Part shown: positions 44,351 through 53,472 of the stretch, piece after piece
How the letters are laid out: each line of letters starts with the position of its first letter
How positions within the stretch are numbered: the first letter of the stretch is position 1
Assembly: GCF_900155365.1 (NCBI RefSeq)
Contig: NZ_LT699739.1
Span: 561,861 to 625,860 of the forward strand
Direction: 5' to 3'
DNA length: 64,000 nt
Origin: Collinsella bouchesdurhonensis
Lineage (GTDB): Bacteria > Actinomycetota > Coriobacteriia > Coriobacteriales > Coriobacteriaceae
Program-made: the position numbers and the translations under genes
Notes under the pieces: generated by a model
What the model was told of the DNA's origin: nothing
Databases searched by the model: none
Seen by the model: the letters and a program-made list of their open reading frames with translations, nothing else

Positions 44351-46012
44351 TTAAGCGAGCTCAGCGGTGCCAAGTTCAGCGTGCTTGGACGGATCGATGT
44401 ACAGGTGCTTCACGCGATCGGAACCGGCGATCTGGTGCGTGTAGAACATCAGCGGGATGATGGGCATAGCATCGCCAACCTTGCGGTTGATAGCCTGCAG
44501 GGCCTTGATGCGCTCGGCGTCATCGACGGTGGCGCGAGCAGCCACGAGAGCCTCGTCGACCTCGGGATCGGCATAGCCGGTCTTGTTGTCGGCGCTCTTG
44601 GAGTTGAACATCGGGTACAGGAAGTTATCCAGGATGGGATAGTCGGCGCTCCAGCCCATGCGGCCAAACTCATAGCTCTTGGAATCCAGGGAGCTGATGA
44701 AGGCAGCCCACTCGGGGGTGTCGGACTCGACATCGATGCCAACGGCGTTCAGGTCACCGATCACGGACTCCATGATCTCCTTGTGGCCGCCGTCCTGGTT
44801 GTAGGAAAGCTTGAGCTTCAGACCGCGCGAGCCGTCGGAACCCGCAGGATAGAGCTTGTCGAGAATCTCGACAGCAGCGTCCTTGTCGTAGCGGCAGTCG
44901 GCCCAAGCGTTCTTCTCGTAACCGGCGATTGCGGGAGGCACGATGCCGTCGGCAGGGGTGCGGGTACCCTTGAAGAGGGTTTTGCAAATGGCCTCACGGT
45001 TGATGGCCAGGGAGAGTGCACGACGGAAGTCGGGGTTGTTGTACGGCTCGATTGTGTTGTTGACGATGAGGTAGTACGTGGAGAGCTCCTCGCCCAGCAG
45101 CATGTGCTGGCCATCGGACATGGTGTAGCCGTCCTCGGACTTGCCGCGATCGGCCACGGCGGAGTCGACCTGGGCCACCGGGACGTCGCAGACGTCGAGG
45201 TTGCCGCCCTGGAACTCCTTGTATGCCGTCTCCATATCCTTCTGGATAGCAAAGTGGACAGCGGAGATCTTGGCCTTCTCACCATAGTAGTCGTCAAAGC
45301 GGGTGAGGTTAATCTCCTGGCCGTCCTCCCACTTGCCATCCATCTTGAACGGGCCGTTACCGATCGGCGCCAGGAAGAAGCTCTTGAAGTCGTCCTTGGC
45401 GGCCTCGGGAACAGGAGCCAGCGCGGGATGCGAGCACACATAGGGGAAGTCTGCAAAAGCAGAGGTGAGCTCGACCACGAGGGTGTCATCATCCGGGCAG
45501 GTCACGCCGGAGAGCTCGGTTGCAGAGCCATCGAGCATCTCATCGTAGCCCTTGACGAAGGACAGGTGGTAGGAGATGACCGAGGGGGAACCGGGGTTGG
45601 TCTCGGGATTGCAGATGCGCTCCCAGCCGTACTTGAAGCTCTTGGAGGTAACGGTCTCGCCGTTATGGAACTTGGTGCCGCTCTTGAGGTGGAAGGTGAA
45701 CTGGGTGGCGTCGTCGTTAGCCTCCCAGGAATCGGCGACCAAGCCCTTGAGCTCCTTGGCCTCGAAGTCATAGGTGGTCAGCGAGTCGAACAGCTGGAAC
45801 TCGACCTGCGCGCCCTCGGACTCCTGCGTGTTGTAGGGGTCGATGCAGACAGGGTTGTTGATGTAGAAATTGATGGTGGCGCCACCAGCAGCACCGGAAC
45901 CGGCATCAGAACCGCCCTTCTTGCCACAAGCGGCAAGAGCAGCGAGAGCGCCGGTTGCAAGCGTACCGCCGACAAATGCGCGGCGGCCCATCATCATGTG
46001 ATTGGTAGTCAT
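44351..46012 (-). CDS. oppA: Oligopeptide-binding lipoprotein OppA, copy 2
   Basis: A 553-residue SBP-family-5 lipoprotein. Its signal (MGRRAFVGGT, lipobox LAAC, then GKKGGSD) is almost the same as in copy 1, and long parts of the mature protein are similar, so the two arose by duplication. ATG 46012 is used, with AAAGGA ten bases upstream. A terminator behind it separates it from the M24 peptidase, so it has its own expression level. It may feed the same OppBCDF transporter with other peptides. Confidence 0.94.
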   Translation of the reverse strand: MTTNHMMMGRRAFVGGTLATGALAALAACGKKGGSDAGSGAAGGATINFYINNPVCIDPYNTQESEGAQVEFQLFDSLTTYDFEAKELKGLVADSWEANDDATQFTFHLKSGTKFHNGETVTSKSFKYGWERICNPETNPGSPSVISYHLSFVKGYDEMLDGSATELSGVTCPDDDTLVVELTSAFADFPYVCSHPALAPVPEAAKDDFKSFFLAPIGNGPFKMDGKWEDGQEINLTRFDDYYGEKAKISAVHFAIQKDMETAYKEFQGGNLDVCDVPVAQVDSAVADRGKSEDGYTMSDGQHMLLGEELSTYYLIVNNTIEPYNNPDFRRALSLAINREAICKTLFKGTRTPADGIVPPAIAGYEKNAWADCRYDKDAAVEILDKLYPAGSDGSRGLKLKLSYNQDGGHKEIMESVIGDLNAVGIDVESDTPEWAAFISSLDSKSYEFGRMGWSADYPILDNFLYPMFNSKSADNKTGYADPEVDEALVAARATVDDAERIKALQAINRKVGDAMPIIPLMFYTHQIAGSDRVKHLYIDPSKHAELGTAELA

Positions 46013-46189
46013 AAGACTGCAATCCTTTCGAACTAGGCCCCGAAGAGCCGAAAACCAAATCGCCCCAAAGGGGGCACACACGCATCGCGGGCGCGGTTTG
46101 CCATCCTGTGCTCGCAATGAGTCAGAGTATATGCCTTCCGCCCAACAAACGGCGTCTCATATTCGGCAGAAGGCTCTTTTGTAAACGAT

Positions 46190-47272
46190 TTATTTCTCCC
46201 CCTGCTCCTCTTCGTTCACATTCATGTGAATGATGCCGCGATAGCGCGGGCTCGTACGCTCAAGGGTGTAGCAATCGCCTTCAAGACGCGGGTATTCATT
46301 CAAAAACGCCGTGATAGCGGCCTCGTCCTCGGCAGTAAGCTCAAACTCAAAAATCATACAGTTGTCGTCTACATGACGGCTGTTGCGCACGCCGATAATG
46401 GCGCAGGCAACGGAAGGCTGACCAAGGATATATTTCGTGGCGATATGACTCGGCTGCACGCCGTAGTGGCCGGCGATCTCGGCAAGCAGCGCGAGCAGCT
46501 TCTGGTACCCCTTCCAACCCACGGAATCCTCCAGCACCTGCAAGTATTTAACCTGCGAACGCGTCTCGGGAACCGCACGCTTGATGCCGCGCCACTTTGA
46601 TCCCAAAAGGCCACCTGCAAGCGTGCCGTAGCACACATGCGAAATACCGGCGCTTTCACAATAGGCAGACAAGCCGTTTTCGGGCCTACGGTCGAACATC
46701 GAATACTGGCTTTGGCACGAAACGACATTCACGCCTGCATCAACAATCTCTTTGAGGTGCGAAGCATCGAAGTTGGTGACACCGATGTTGCGAATCTTAC
46801 CGCGCCGCTGGAGTTCGGCCAGGTCAAGCGCGGTCTCTACATAGCCGGGCACGTCATAGTCCCACCAATGGAACTGCACAAGGTCGAGGGTGTCACGATG
46901 CAGGCGGCGCAAGCTTCGATCGATGATCGCTTCGGTGTGCGCAAAGTCGACATCGGCCAGAATATCAAGATCGGGCACGTACTTGGTATGAATCTGGATC
47001 TCATCGGCAGAAACAGCTCCTTGCCCTGCCTTGAGCTTCTCGACGAAAGTGCCCAAAAACTCCTCTACACCGGTATAGATATCGCCGCAATCGAAGGTGG
47101 TGAAGCCACGCTCCGTAAGCTCGAAAAAAGCCCGCGTCACATCGTCGAAATCGATGGGGCTCGTCAGGGAGTGGCCCTCCGAGAGCTGCCAGCAACCGTT
47201 GATCACGCGGCTTACGGTATAGCCAGGCGCCAACTCGACGCGTTCGGGTCCTTCAAATGAAACGAGGTCCAT
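46190..47272 (-). CDS. Aldo/keto reductase family protein
   Basis: A 360-residue aldo/keto reductase. The catalytic tetrad is partly visible: FTTFDCGDIYTG (Asp and Tyr), HTKYV (Lys) and LVQFHWWDYD (His region). GVTNFDASHL and IIGVRNSRHVDDN bind the NADPH part. It is longer than many relatives because of an extended C-terminus. ATG 47272 is used, with AGGAG and GGGTGG upstream. It starts 13 bases after the stop of the small gene before it, so they are probably one operon. Substrate unknown. Confidence 0.88.
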   Translation of the reverse strand: MDLVSFEGPERVELAPGYTVSRVINGCWQLSEGHSLTSPIDFDDVTRAFFELTERGFTTFDCGDIYTGVEEFLGTFVEKLKAGQGAVSADEIQIHTKYVPDLDILADVDFAHTEAIIDRSLRRLHRDTLDLVQFHWWDYDVPGYVETALDLAELQRRGKIRNIGVTNFDASHLKEIVDAGVNVVSCQSQYSMFDRRPENGLSAYCESAGISHVCYGTLAGGLLGSKWRGIKRAVPETRSQVKYLQVLEDSVGWKGYQKLLALLAEIAGHYGVQPSHIATKYILGQPSVACAIIGVRNSRHVDDNCMIFEFELTAEDEAAITAFLNEYPRLEGDCYTLERTSPRYRGIIHMNVNEEEQGEK

Positions 47273-47285
47273 AATCCACCCACTC

Positions 47286-47645
47286 CTAACGTTTTGAATC
47301 CAGGGGTACCACGGTACAGTCACCATGGCGAAGTGTGCGCTTGCCCACGCGCGAAATCTTGAACTGCGCGCCGCAATTGGGGTCGGGACAGGCTATCAGG
47401 GCGTCGGTTCCCATCCAATCAGCTTCCTGCAGCGGACGTTGCTTTGCCGGCAGCAGGGGCAAAAGCGCCGCGAGGGCATACATGGAAAACGACGCACCTT
47501 GCGGAAAAACGAGGTTCTCCCCTTCTACCAAGAAGCTGTCGCCCACATGATGCGAACAGACGAAGGGTTTTTCACCGGCCACGACCTCAACCTTAAGGTC
47601 GTACAGCTCAAACTCGTCGGCCACGTCGACTCCTATCAGACGCAT
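47286..47645 (-). CDS. TIGR04076-type small protein
   Basis: A 119-residue protein. YDLKVEVVAGEKPFVCSHHVGD, FSMYALAALLPLLPAKQRP and DALIACPDPNCGAQF fit the TIGR04076 family of small proteins with conserved Cys residues and unknown function. An earlier in-frame GTG at 47654 is an alternative start. The gene is cotranscribed with the aldo/keto reductase in all likelihood, as is often the case for this family with oxidoreductases. Confidence 0.78.
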   Translation of the reverse strand: MRLIGVDVADEFELYDLKVEVVAGEKPFVCSHHVGDSFLVEGENLVFPQGASFSMYALAALLPLLPAKQRPLQEADWMGTDALIACPDPNCGAQFKISRVGKRTLRHGDCTVVPLDSKR

Positions 47646-47816
47646 CTTTGACACTGCTTTGCGGCAGCACGCTACATGGCAGCAACTTTAGCACGATGCA
47701 GTCTTCTGCACGACCCCGCAGCGAGACAAAATGAGTCTCGACTTGCCTTCAGACCCCGGGTCGGGCATGCATTTAGCATCGCGGCCCCTGGTCCCGGCAG
47801 AACCGTGAAATAAAAA

Positions 47817-47850
47817 AAGCGGCCACCCGGATAAATCCGAGCGGCCGCTT
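47817..47850 (-). terminator. Terminator of secG
   Basis: AAGCGGCC (47817-47824) pairs with GGCCGCTT (47843-47850), with a further short stem inside; T residues follow on the minus strand. Confidence 0.87.
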
Positions 47851-47873
47851 GTGCACTAGTAATAAATGATGGC

Positions 47874-48128
47874 CTACATGCCGTAGATGCCCTGAGGGAA
47901 GAAGAACATGGCAAGCACGACGCAGATTGCAAAGACCACAGCGACGATAACCGTGAGCTTGTCAAGGTTTTGCTCCATGACGCCGGTTGCAGCGCTGGAA
48001 TTATACAGCGAGCTGGCAATCATATCGGAAACGCCAGTGCCCTTGCCGGAATGCATAAGGACGAGCGCGATAAGGGCAACAGTGGAGATAGCCCAAACGA
48101 TGAAGAGGATAATCTGGAACGGACCCAC
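47874..48128 (-). CDS. secG: Preprotein translocase subunit SecG
   Basis: An 84-residue SecG. It has two membrane helices (about 3-25 and 57-78) joined by a loop with GKGTGVSDMIASSLYNSS, the typical SecG cytosolic loop. It stimulates protein export through SecYE. GTG 48128 follows AAGGAG at good spacing. In many Gram-positive genomes secG stands behind tpiA; here it stands alone. Confidence 0.93.
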   Translation of the reverse strand: MGPFQIILFIVWAISTVALIALVLMHSGKGTGVSDMIASSLYNSSAATGVMEQNLDKLTVIVAVVFAICVVLAMFFFPQGIYGM

Positions 48129-48388
48129 GAGGTTCTCCTTTAGAGATGCTAAAACTACAGTCTGCTATGGTACCACAAATCATCCTTTTCCCCTCAAAAC
48201 ATTAGAGACAGGCTCATCTGTGCCACATTTTCACCGCGCCTTCGCACAACCCGAAAACGTCTTGTCTTGGACAACGGCTTCCCAACGCTTACCGATTCGT
48301 CTGAGAACTCCTTTGCGCCAAGCAGCACACACTCAGATACAATGAAACATTGGCTTGATGATTAAGCATCGCAACGTAAGGATTTCCC

Positions 48389-49600
48389 ATGCAGCATCCG
48401 ATAAAGAAAAAGATGGCACCCGTGTTCCGCGCCGCCGAGGGAGGCCTGTTCTCATGCGTCGAAAAAGCCGACGTTGGAGCCTCTTATCAAGAGCTCGAAC
48501 GCCAGGGCGTCGCTCTCATGGGCTGGGCCGACCCGTTCATGCCCGACCATTCCATGCCCGATTTTGTGGAAGATGCTTACGCGAAGGCGGCTCGCCGCGA
48601 GTCTGCCGCGCACTACACCGCCCCCATCGGCTCCCCCGAGCTCAAGGCAGAGATCGCCAAGAAGCTCCGCCGTCAAAACGGGCTCGATGTCGATCCCGAG
48701 CGCAACATCCTCATCACTCCCGGCTCCGACTCGGGCCTGTTCTTTGCCATCCTGCCGTTCATCCAGCCAGGAGACGAGGTCATCATCCCCTCCCCTAGCT
48801 ACCCCAATAACTTCCTCGACGTCCGCATTGCCGGCGGCGTGCCTGTGGCCGTCGAGCTCAAGGCCGAAAACGGCTATCAGCTCGACCCAGAAGCACTCCA
48901 GGCAGCGATTACGCCCAAAACCAAGATGGTGCTCCTCACGCACCCCAATAACCCCACCACCACGGTCTTCAACCGCGCCTCGCTCGAGGCTCTCTCCAAA
49001 ATCATTATCGACAACGACCTCGTGCTCGTGTGCGACCAGGCGTTTGAGGATTTCACATACGAAAACGAGATGATCACCCCCGCCGCACTTCCCGGTATGT
49101 TCGAGCGCACGGTAACGGTCTTTTCTTTCTCGAAGGGCATGGGCTTCTCGGGTTTGCGCGTGGGATATATCGTGTGCTGCGACAGCATCATGGACCCGCT
49201 GTTCGCCACCGCTGTCGCCGTGGTGGGAGCAACCTCCACTGCGGCCCAGCAGGCAGCGACGGTCGCGCTTCAAAACCCCAGCTTCATGAAGCAGTTCGAA
49301 ACCGCCTACGACAAGCGCCGCCATCGCGCCGCCGAGATCTTAAACAGCGTGCCCGGCGTACATGTCATGCTTCCCGAATCTGGCTTCCTGTGCTGGGTTG
49401 ACGTCTCAGAGCTTGGCGATTCGACTGAGATTGCAGCCTATCTCACTGCTGAGGCGCGCGTGTCGGTCAATGACGGCAAGAACTACGGTCAGGGCGGTGC
49501 CGGTCACCTGCGCATCGTCCTTGGCGTCTACCGCGACGACGAGCGTGTCTTTGCAGCCCTTGAGTCCATCCGCGACGCCCTGCTTCGCTACAAGAAGTAG
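48389..49600 (+). CDS. Class I/II pyridoxal-phosphate aminotransferase
   Basis: A 403-residue PLP enzyme of the fold-type I aminotransferase class. HYTAPIGSPELKAEIA, LITPGSDSGLFFAI, LTHPNNPTTTVF and VCDQAFEDF bind cofactor and substrate. The PLP Lys is in FSFSKGMGFSGLRVGYI. RIVLGVY near the end holds the carboxylate Arg. The specific amino acid is not clear; it could be an aspartate- or MalY-type enzyme. A hairpin at 49649-49710 ends it. Confidence 0.9.
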   Translation: MQHPIKKKMAPVFRAAEGGLFSCVEKADVGASYQELERQGVALMGWADPFMPDHSMPDFVEDAYAKAARRESAAHYTAPIGSPELKAEIAKKLRRQNGLDVDPERNILITPGSDSGLFFAILPFIQPGDEVIIPSPSYPNNFLDVRIAGGVPVAVELKAENGYQLDPEALQAAITPKTKMVLLTHPNNPTTTVFNRASLEALSKIIIDNDLVLVCDQAFEDFTYENEMITPAALPGMFERTVTVFSFSKGMGFSGLRVGYIVCCDSIMDPLFATAVAVVGATSTAAQQAATVALQNPSFMKQFETAYDKRRHRAAEILNSVPGVHVMLPESGFLCWVDVSELGDSTEIAAYLTAEARVSVNDGKNYGQGGAGHLRIVLGVYRDDERVFAALESIRDALLRYKK

Positions 49601-49648
49601 CCCACAAGCACGCCGGGTACCCAAAAGCCTGCACGCACCCAGACGAAA

Positions 49649-49710
49649 ACCCGCGCGCAAACGTTCACTTTTTCTTATTTTTAGCGAAAAGAAGACGTTT
49701 GTGCGTGGGT
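49649..49710 (+). terminator. Long imperfect hairpin terminator after aminotransferase
   Basis: About 25 bases on each side pair imperfectly, with several positions that would be G-U pairs in RNA; a T-rich run follows at 49710-49720. Confidence 0.75.
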
Positions 49711-49828
49711 TTTCTCTTTTGCGAAATGCGCACGCAGGCACGTGCTCGCGATTCACAACGTAAAAGGACCGCCGCTGGAAATCCAACGACGGTCCTTGTT
49801 ACACCATGTACCAGGCGCGTTCTATAAG

Positions 49829-51385
49829 CTACTCCTCGCAGGCGAGCACGCGGCCCGTCATCTCCTTGGAGGGCTCAAGACCGGCCATGGTGAGCATCGT
49901 GGGGGCGATGTCGGAAAGACGGCCATCCTCGATGCCGGTAAGCTTAGCCTTCTCATCAACGATGATAAACGGCACGCGATTCGTGGTGTGTGCCGTGAAG
50001 GGATGCTTGGTGCCATCGGCAGCGACGTCAAACATATGGTCGGCGTTGCCGTGGTCGGCGGTAATCAGAGCAAAACCGCCCTTGGCGAGAATTGCCGGAA
50101 TCACCTTGGAAAGAGCGTCGTCAACAGCCTCGACAGCCTTGACGGCGGCTTCAAAGACACCGGTGTGGCCCACCATGTCGCAATTGGCGAAGTTCACGAT
50201 GTAGAAATCAGCGCGATCCTCGTTAATGGCAGCGACGAGCTTCTCGGTGACCTCGGGGGCGCTCATCTCAGGCTTGAGGTCGTAGGTAGCGACCTTGGGG
50301 CTCGGCACGAGCACACGCTCCTCGCCGGGCTTGGGCTCCTCGATGCCGCCGTTCAAGAAGAACGTCACGTGAGCGTACTTCTCGGTCTCGGCGGTATGAA
50401 GCTGCTTCAGGCCGTTCTCGGCGATGACGTCGGCCAAAACCTCCTGCGGGAAGATCTTGGGGAATGCGACCTCGACGTTAAAGGTGGGGTCGTACTCGGT
50501 GAGGGTCACGAAGTGGGAAAGCTTCGGGGCAACCTCACGCGTGAAGCCGTCGAAGTCGGCCTCCGTGAACGCGCGGGTCATCTGACGAGCGCGATCGGGA
50601 CGGAAGTTGAAGAAGATGACGGCGTCGCCATCGGCTACGCCCTCGTTCTTGCAGGCAAACGGCTTGACGAACTCATCACCGCGGTCGTCGGCGGCGTAAG
50701 AGGCCTCGATGCCAGCATGGGCGCTGGCCTCACCGTCGAACGGCTTGGTGATGACGTCGTAGGCGAGCTGGATGCGCTCCCAGCGGTTATCGCGGTCCAT
50801 GGCGTAATAACGGCCCGAAACGGTGGCGACGCGGGCATCGCAGCCGTTGTTCTCGGAGACGTCGGCCAGGAAAGCGGAGAACTCATCGATGTAGCCCAGA
50901 CCGCTCTTGGGGTCGACATCGCGACCGTCCATGAAGGCATGAACGCGAACGCACTTGACACCGCGCTTGGCGGCCATCTTAACGAGAGCCTCGGCATGGG
51001 CCATAGAGGAGTGAACGCCGCCCGGAGAAACAAGACCCATGAGGTGCAGGGTCTTGCCGGAAGCCTTTACATCGTCCATTGCTGCGACGAGGACCTCGTT
51101 GTGCTCGAGCGAGCCATCCTTGCAAGCGTTGTTGATACGAGAGAGCTCCTGGAACACGATGCGGCCGGCACCGATGTTGAGGTGGCCCACCTCGGAGTTA
51201 CCCATCTGGCCGTCGGGAAGACCCACGTCCTCACCGGATGCACCGAGCGTGGTGTGGGGGTACTTCTCGTACAGGGAATCGATGAACGGATGCTTGGCGC
51301 ATGCAACGGCGTTCTCGTCGTTAGCAGGAGCCAGGCCGCAGCCGTCCATGATAACCAGCAGTGCAGGAAGATGACGATTTGCCAT
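49829..51385 (-). CDS. gpmI: 2,3-bisphosphoglycerate-independent phosphoglycerate mutase
   Basis: A 518-residue Mn-dependent phosphoglycerate mutase converting 3-phosphoglycerate to 2-phosphoglycerate. VIMDGCGLAP gives the first metal Asp, GNSEVGHLNIGAGR the catalytic Ser, FMDGRDVDP the substrate part, and ITADHGNADHM the final metal cluster. ATG 51385 starts five bases after the tpiA stop. It is the last gene of the gap-pgk-tpiA-gpmI block, so lower glycolysis is made from one message. Confidence 0.96.
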   Translation of the reverse strand: MANRHLPALLVIMDGCGLAPANDENAVACAKHPFIDSLYEKYPHTTLGASGEDVGLPDGQMGNSEVGHLNIGAGRIVFQELSRINNACKDGSLEHNEVLVAAMDDVKASGKTLHLMGLVSPGGVHSSMAHAEALVKMAAKRGVKCVRVHAFMDGRDVDPKSGLGYIDEFSAFLADVSENNGCDARVATVSGRYYAMDRDNRWERIQLAYDVITKPFDGEASAHAGIEASYAADDRGDEFVKPFACKNEGVADGDAVIFFNFRPDRARQMTRAFTEADFDGFTREVAPKLSHFVTLTEYDPTFNVEVAFPKIFPQEVLADVIAENGLKQLHTAETEKYAHVTFFLNGGIEEPKPGEERVLVPSPKVATYDLKPEMSAPEVTEKLVAAINEDRADFYIVNFANCDMVGHTGVFEAAVKAVEAVDDALSKVIPAILAKGGFALITADHGNADHMFDVAADGTKHPFTAHTTNRVPFIIVDEKAKLTGIEDGRLSDIAPTMLTMAGLEPSKEMTGRVLACEE

Positions 51386-51390
51386 GTTCA

Positions 51391-52161
51391 CTACTCGCCT
51401 GCCTTAACGACCATCTGGGAGAAGTCCTCGGCCTTAAGCGAAGCGCCGCCCACGAGGGCACCGTCGACGTCGGGCTTTGCCACAAGCTCGGCAATGTTGC
51501 CGGGCTTAGCGGAGCCGCCATACAGCACGCGAATGCCATCGGCGAGCTCGGCACCGAACATCTCGACGAGAGTCTCACGGATAGCGCCGCAGACCTCCTG
51601 AGCATCGTCAGCGGTGGCAGTCTTGCCGGTACCGATGGCCCAGATGGGCTCATAAGCGACGACGAGCTGAGCAGGGTCGGTGATATCGAGACCATCGAGA
51701 CCGGCCTTGACCTGGTTCACAACGTGCTCGACATAGGTGCCGGCCTCGCGAACCTCAAGGGACTCGCCGCAGCAGAAGACAGGAACGATACCAGCAGCAA
51801 CGAGGGCCTTGGCCTTCTTGTTCTCGTCCTCGTCGGTCTCGTGGAAATAGTCGCGACGCTCGGAGTGACCGATGATGCAGTAGGTGCAGCCAGCGGACTT
51901 GAGCATGTCACAGGAGGACTCGCCGGTGTAGGCGCCCTTCTCCTCCCAGTACACGTTCTGAGCGCCCAGGGCGATCGGAGCGGCCTGGATACGGTCGTGC
52001 ACGGTGGTGATGTCGATGGTCGGCGGGCAGACGAGGACCTCGACGCCAGCGGGAACCTCGGGCAGAGCCTGGGCCAGCTCGTCAGCGAGCTTGGCGGCAG
52101 CGGCAACGTCGTTATTCATCTTCCAGTTGCCGGCGATAAGGGTGGTGCGGTTACTCGGCAT
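51391..52161 (-). CDS. tpiA: Triosephosphate isomerase
   Basis: A 256-residue triosephosphate isomerase. IAGNWKMN holds the catalytic Lys, IGHSERRDYF the catalytic His, and YEPIWAIGTG the catalytic Glu and phosphate loop; YGGSAKPGN closes the active site. The ATG at 52161 overlaps the last 11 bases of pgk, which suggests coupled translation. Confidence 0.97.
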   Translation of the reverse strand: MPSNRTTLIAGNWKMNNDVAAAAKLADELAQALPEVPAGVEVLVCPPTIDITTVHDRIQAAPIALGAQNVYWEEKGAYTGESSCDMLKSAGCTYCIIGHSERRDYFHETDEDENKKAKALVAAGIVPVFCCGESLEVREAGTYVEHVVNQVKAGLDGLDITDPAQLVVAYEPIWAIGTGKTATADDAQEVCGAIRETLVEMFGAELADGIRVLYGGSAKPGNIAELVAKPDVDGALVGGASLKAEDFSQMVVKAGE

Positions 52162-53347
52162 CGTTCAGCGCCTCCACTCCAGGAAGGGGCTTACCCTCGA
52201 CGAGCTGCATGGAAGCGCCGCCGCCGGTGGAAATAAAGGTCATCTTGTCGGCCAGGCCAAACTTGTTGACAGCAGCCACGGAGTCGCCGCCACCGATAAC
52301 GGAGTCGCAGTCCTGGTTCGCAGCGATGGCCTCGGCAATAGCCTTGGTGCCGTGAGCGAACTTGTCCATCTCGAACACGCCGCAGGGGCCGTTCCAGAAG
52401 ACCGTCTTGGCCTTAGCGATAGCGTCTGCAAAGAGCTTCTCGGTCTCGGGGCCGATGTCAAGGCCCTCCCAGCCGTCAGCAATCTCGCCGGTCTTGGCAA
52501 CCTGGGTGTTTGCGTCCTCGGAGAAGGCGTCAGCGGTCACGTTGTCAACGGGAAGCAGGAACTCGACGCCGTTCTTCTTGGCCTTGTCGAGCATCTCGAG
52601 AGCGCGGTCGCACCAGTCGTCCTCGCACAGGGAGTTGCCGATGTGGCCACCCTGAGCCTTGGAGAAGGTGTAAGCCATGCCGCCGCCGACGATGACGGTG
52701 TCAGCGGAGTCGAGCAGACGATCGATCACGCCGATCTTGTCGGAAACCTTGGAGCCGCCGAGGATGGCGACGAAGGGGCGCTTGGGCTCGGAGAACAGGC
52801 CACCAAGCGTGGAGACCTCCTTCTCCAGCAGGAAACCAGCGACTGCCGGGATGTAGGCAGCCGGGCCCACGACGGAACCCTGGGCGCGGTGAGCAGTGCC
52901 AAAGGCGTCAAGAACAAAGATGTCGCCATAAGAAGCGAGAGTCTTGGCGATCTCGGGATCGTTCTTCTTCTCGCGCTTGTCAAAGCGAACGTTCTCGAGC
53001 ACGAGGATCTTGCCCGGCTCGAGAGCGGCCACGGCGTCGGCAGCCTTCTGGCCATAGGTGTCGTCGACAAAAGCGACATCGAAACCGGAAAGCTCGGCGA
53101 GCTTGGCGGCAACCGGAGCGAGCGAAAGCTCAGGCTGAGGGCCGTCGCCCTTGGGACGACCAAGGTGGCTCATGAGGATAACGCGAGCATTGTGCTCAAC
53201 GAGGTATTTAATGGTGGGGAGAGCAGCGACGATACGAGTGGTGTCGCCAACAACGCCGTCCTTCAGGGGCACGTTGAAGTCAACGCGGCACAAAACGCGC
53301 TTGCCGTCGACCTCGACGTCGCGAACAGTCTTCTTGGTGAAAGCCAT
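52151..53347 (-). CDS. pgk: Phosphoglycerate kinase
   Basis: A 398-residue phosphoglycerate kinase. RVDFNVPLKDG binds substrate, MSHLGRPKGDG is a conserved block, ILGGSKVSDKI and FWNGPCGVFE bind nucleotide, and VIGGGDSVAA is the C-terminal nucleotide loop. ATG 53347 follows AAGG-type purines. Two hairpins stand between gap and this gene. Confidence 0.97.
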   Translation of the reverse strand: MAFTKKTVRDVEVDGKRVLCRVDFNVPLKDGVVGDTTRIVAALPTIKYLVEHNARVILMSHLGRPKGDGPQPELSLAPVAAKLAELSGFDVAFVDDTYGQKAADAVAALEPGKILVLENVRFDKREKKNDPEIAKTLASYGDIFVLDAFGTAHRAQGSVVGPAAYIPAVAGFLLEKEVSTLGGLFSEPKRPFVAILGGSKVSDKIGVIDRLLDSADTVIVGGGMAYTFSKAQGGHIGNSLCEDDWCDRALEMLDKAKKNGVEFLLPVDNVTADAFSEDANTQVAKTGEIADGWEGLDIGPETEKLFADAIAKAKTVFWNGPCGVFEMDKFAHGTKAIAEAIAANQDCDSVIGGGDSVAAVNKFGLADKMTFISTGGGASMQLVEGKPLPGVEALNDAE

Positions 53348-53372
53348 ATGCCTTCTACCTTTCTCTTAAAAG

Positions 53373-53435
53373 CGTGCCGGTCGGCACGATGCAAAAAGGC
53401 GCGGCCTCGAGGCATGACGCCACAGGGCCGCGCCT
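53373..53435 (-). terminator. Two hairpins between gap and pgk
   Basis: AGGCGCGGCC and GGCCGCGCCT (53397-53435) form a stem followed by T residues on the minus strand; a second small stem, CGTGCCG and CGGCACG, lies nearer pgk. This looks like partial termination or mRNA-stability control inside the glycolytic operon. Confidence 0.7.
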
Positions 53436-53472
53436 CACCTGACGCTACTTACGCAAAGTATCGAAGCTCAAC

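Noticed and set aside
40964-46036. Large plus-strand frames over both oppA genes
   Set aside because: They are antisense to lipoprotein genes with signal and lipobox and repeat because the two oppA genes are paralogues.
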